Origin: a virus
DNA: 23,093 bases
IMG/VR virus record: IMGVR_UViG_3300021197_001916
Span: 1-23,093 of that record
Reading direction: 5' to 3' (one strand)
The notes below the pieces were generated by a model. The model was not told where the DNA came from and ran no database searches. It saw nothing but the letters and a program-made list of their open reading frames with translations. Both the position numbers and the translations under genes were made by a program. This document shows, one piece after another, positions 22,166 through 23,093 of this stretch. Positions within the stretch are counted from its first letter, which is position 1; the number at the start of each line of letters is the position of its first letter.

Positions 22166-22579
22166 TTACCCGACAAGAGCCGCTAAAGATCCAGACCAGT
22201 TAGACCCCGAAGGGGACACTGCGGCATTATTGATACTGGTGGTTTCAATACTGGTGAGTCCAGCTACGACACAAACATAGTCCGAACCGGAAATCCAAAG
22301 TTCGCTCACTTTCAGTTCTAGTTGCCCAGAAGTTTCACTAACTTCAAAAAAGTTGGTGCCAAGAATTCCCTTCTGAGAGAATCCAACCCTCATCGGCTCG
22401 GCGCTTTCGCCGCGACTGTCGCCATTCTGGACCTCAACCCAGCGCGTGACTCGCGGAAAAGTAATACGCTGCTCACCGTGCAGTACGCGGCAGTTAACAC
22501 TCCCAGTCACCCACGGAGCACCGGAGACCTCATACGATGCTGCATTTCCGAGTCCTGGTTTATAATTATAAGTTGACAT
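22166..22579 (-). CDS. Small virion-like beta protein, function unknown
   Basis: The product is 137 aa with no cysteine-rich or catalytic motif. The start is ATG with GGAG 7 bases upstream. The sequence is rich in Ser, Gly, Val and Thr and alternates as expected for a beta sandwich (for example TRWVEVQN, RVGFSQKGILGTNFFEV, LELKVSELWISGSDYV), and it ends with a flexible SPSGSNWSGS tail. I believe similar small proteins recur among uncharacterised structural genes of marine T4-like phages, but that is from memory. Its place between bS21 and the neck paralogues, within a late structural run, supports a virion component such as a head or neck decoration. No specific function is claimed. Confidence 0.7.
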   Translation of the reverse strand: MSTYNYKPGLGNAASYEVSGAPWVTGSVNCRVLHGEQRITFPRVTRWVEVQNGDSRGESAEPMRVGFSQKGILGTNFFEVSETSGQLELKVSELWISGSDYVCVVAGLTSIETTSINNAAVSPSGSNWSGSLAALVG

Positions 22580-22590
22580 TCTTTATCTCC

Positions 22591-22605
22591 GTCTAATAAA
22601 TAGAC
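22591..22605 (-). promoter_or_regulatory. CTATTTA element inside a small inverted repeat
   Basis: On the sense strand the sequence is GTCTA-TTTAT-TAGAC, a perfect 5-bp inverted repeat that contains CTATTTATTA. It stands a few bases upstream of the GGAG that serves the 137-aa gene. It is one of seven intergenic copies of CTATTTA in the window. Function unknown; candidates are a late promoter element or an RNA processing/regulatory site. Confidence 0.45.
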
Positions 22606-22618
22606 GCCACCTGGGCGT
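22604..22618. terminator. Small hairpin between bS21 and the next gene
   Basis: ACGCC and GGCGT form a 5-bp GC-rich stem around ACCTG. On the plus strand it is followed by TTTTAT; on the minus (sense) strand it is followed by CTATTTATTAG. It lies just past the bS21 stop. It may act as a weak terminator or as an mRNA 3'-end stabiliser; the stem is short. Confidence 0.4.
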
Positions 22619-22619
22619 T

Positions 22620-22841
22620 TTATCTAAACAATTTTTGTTGTTTCTTTCTTTCTAGCTTCCGGCGCTCTCGACGGGCAGCCTCAGACTTAAGCTTTTTGCT
22701 TATAGAAGGCTTGATGTAATGATCGGTCTTTGAGCGATATAACTTTACGATGCCTTCCTTTTTACACTTACGATTAAAACGCCGGATTAGTCTCTCGGAT
22801 GTCTCTCCGCGGCGTAGTTCAACTTTCACATTTACTGGCAC
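22620..22841 (-). CDS. rpsU: Phage-encoded ribosomal protein bS21 homologue
   Basis: This is a 73-aa, strongly basic protein. bS21 is a small-subunit protein placed near the anti-Shine-Dalgarno end of 16S rRNA, where it helps messenger selection and initiation. The family pattern is visible: an N-terminal beta strand (VNVKVEL), then ETSERLIRRFNRKCKKEGIV matching the bS21 helix with RRF-K, a short linker ending YIKP, and an Arg/Lys-rich second helix (AARRERRKLERKKQQK). The length is that of cellular bS21 (about 70 aa). The start is GTG, 3 bases after the upstream stop, with a modest AGGT signal. bS21 genes are known in several cultivated and metagenomic phages, including a Pelagibacter myovirus; a role in redirecting host ribosomes to phage late mRNA is inferred, not shown here. 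Confidence 0.88.
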   Translation of the reverse strand: MPVNVKVELRRGETSERLIRRFNRKCKKEGIVKLYRSKTDHYIKPSISKKLKSEAARRERRKLERKKQQKLFR

Positions 22842-22844
22842 AAC

Positions 22845-23093
22845 TTACCTACTTTCTTTCTTTACATTATTCATGTGAGCATTCCAGTTCCTTCCAACAC
22901 TCCCGAACAGGTTTCCAATATCAACACCCGGGTCTGTGGGGTTCTGGCCGGACATTGGGTTTGACTGTTGCGTGGGGGAGGCTTGCGCTGGGGCTGGTGT
23001 AGTGCCCTCAAAGAGATTAACTCCATTGTAGGCTTCTCCACCGATAGCGGACATCAACTTAGTCCGATGCTCCTGAAGCTTGGAGGTTTGTTG
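22845..23093 (-). CDS. Unrecognised protein, 5' end cut by the window edge
   Basis: The frame is open from the right edge of the window to a TAA at 22847-22845, giving at least 82 residues. A TTG/ATG pair inside it (about 23057/23054) could be taken as a start, but the codons upstream of it to the window edge contain no stop and there is no good Shine-Dalgarno, so I read this as the C-terminal part of a longer gene. The visible part is low in hydrophobic residues and rich in Pro, Gln, Asn and Gly in the middle, with a basic tail ending KKESR. No motif points to a function. It stops 3 bases before the GTG start of bS21, so the two are almost certainly co-transcribed and probably translationally coupled. 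Confidence 0.6.
   Translation of the reverse strand, partial: QQTSKLQEHRTKLMSAIGGEAYNGVNLFEGTTPAPAQASPTQQSNPMSGQNPTDPGVDIGNLFGSVGRNWNAHMNNVKKESR

Overview
The window is the virion-structure region of a large contractile-tailed phage (Caudoviricetes) of the T4 superfamily, most like the T4-like myoviruses of marine and aquatic habitats. Every supported gene lies on the minus strand, so the genes read from the right end to the left end. The call rests on a colinear set of recognisable T4-type proteins: scaffold (gp22), major capsid (gp23), neck (gp13), tail completion (gp15), sheath (gp18), tube (gp19), gp26-type assembly protein, tape measure, tube cap (gp48/54) and a LysM-bearing gp53. I see no integrase, tRNA gene, CRISPR array, insertion sequence, terminase, portal or prohead protease here. 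Most starts have GGAG/AGGAGG Shine-Dalgarno sequences, so the host probably uses SD-led translation. The host itself cannot be named from this sequence.

Layout in transcription order. (1) 23093-22620: the 3' end of an unrecognised gene, then a phage-encoded ribosomal protein bS21. (2) 22579-20068: a small virion-like protein, then two tandem paralogues resembling neck protein gp14. The second paralogue carries about 350 extra residues of fibre-like sequence. (3) 19893-13725: two very long Ser/Gly/Ala-rich fibre proteins (862 and 884 aa) and a 269-aa beta-rich protein. These share modules with each other and with the fibre part of the gp14-like fusion. (4) 13639-10679: acidic scaffold and major capsid protein, closed by a strong hairpin terminator. 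(5) 10587-4725: neck gp13, completion gp15, a large 981-aa sheath and the tube protein. (6) 4698-10: gp26-type protein, a 109-aa protein, tape measure, tube cap and gp53; the next gene would begin at the left edge.

The most interesting points are these. The gp26-type gene ends in a run of seven T, after which a conserved-looking 60-codon frame with no usable start codon is open in the +1 (or -2) frame; this looks like the programmed frameshift of tail-assembly chaperones. The neck gene duplication with a fibre fusion suggests a collar appendage. A 7-base element (CTATTTA on the sense strand) recurs in six intergenic gaps. A bS21 gene sits at the head of a late structural region.

The genes form a head-to-tail assembly line. 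Scaffold and capsid build the prohead; gp13 and gp14-like proteins close the neck; gp15 caps the tail; sheath and tube polymerise on a baseplate from gp48/54-like and gp53 over a length set by the tape measure; the gp26-type protein and its frameshift extension probably act as assembly factors.
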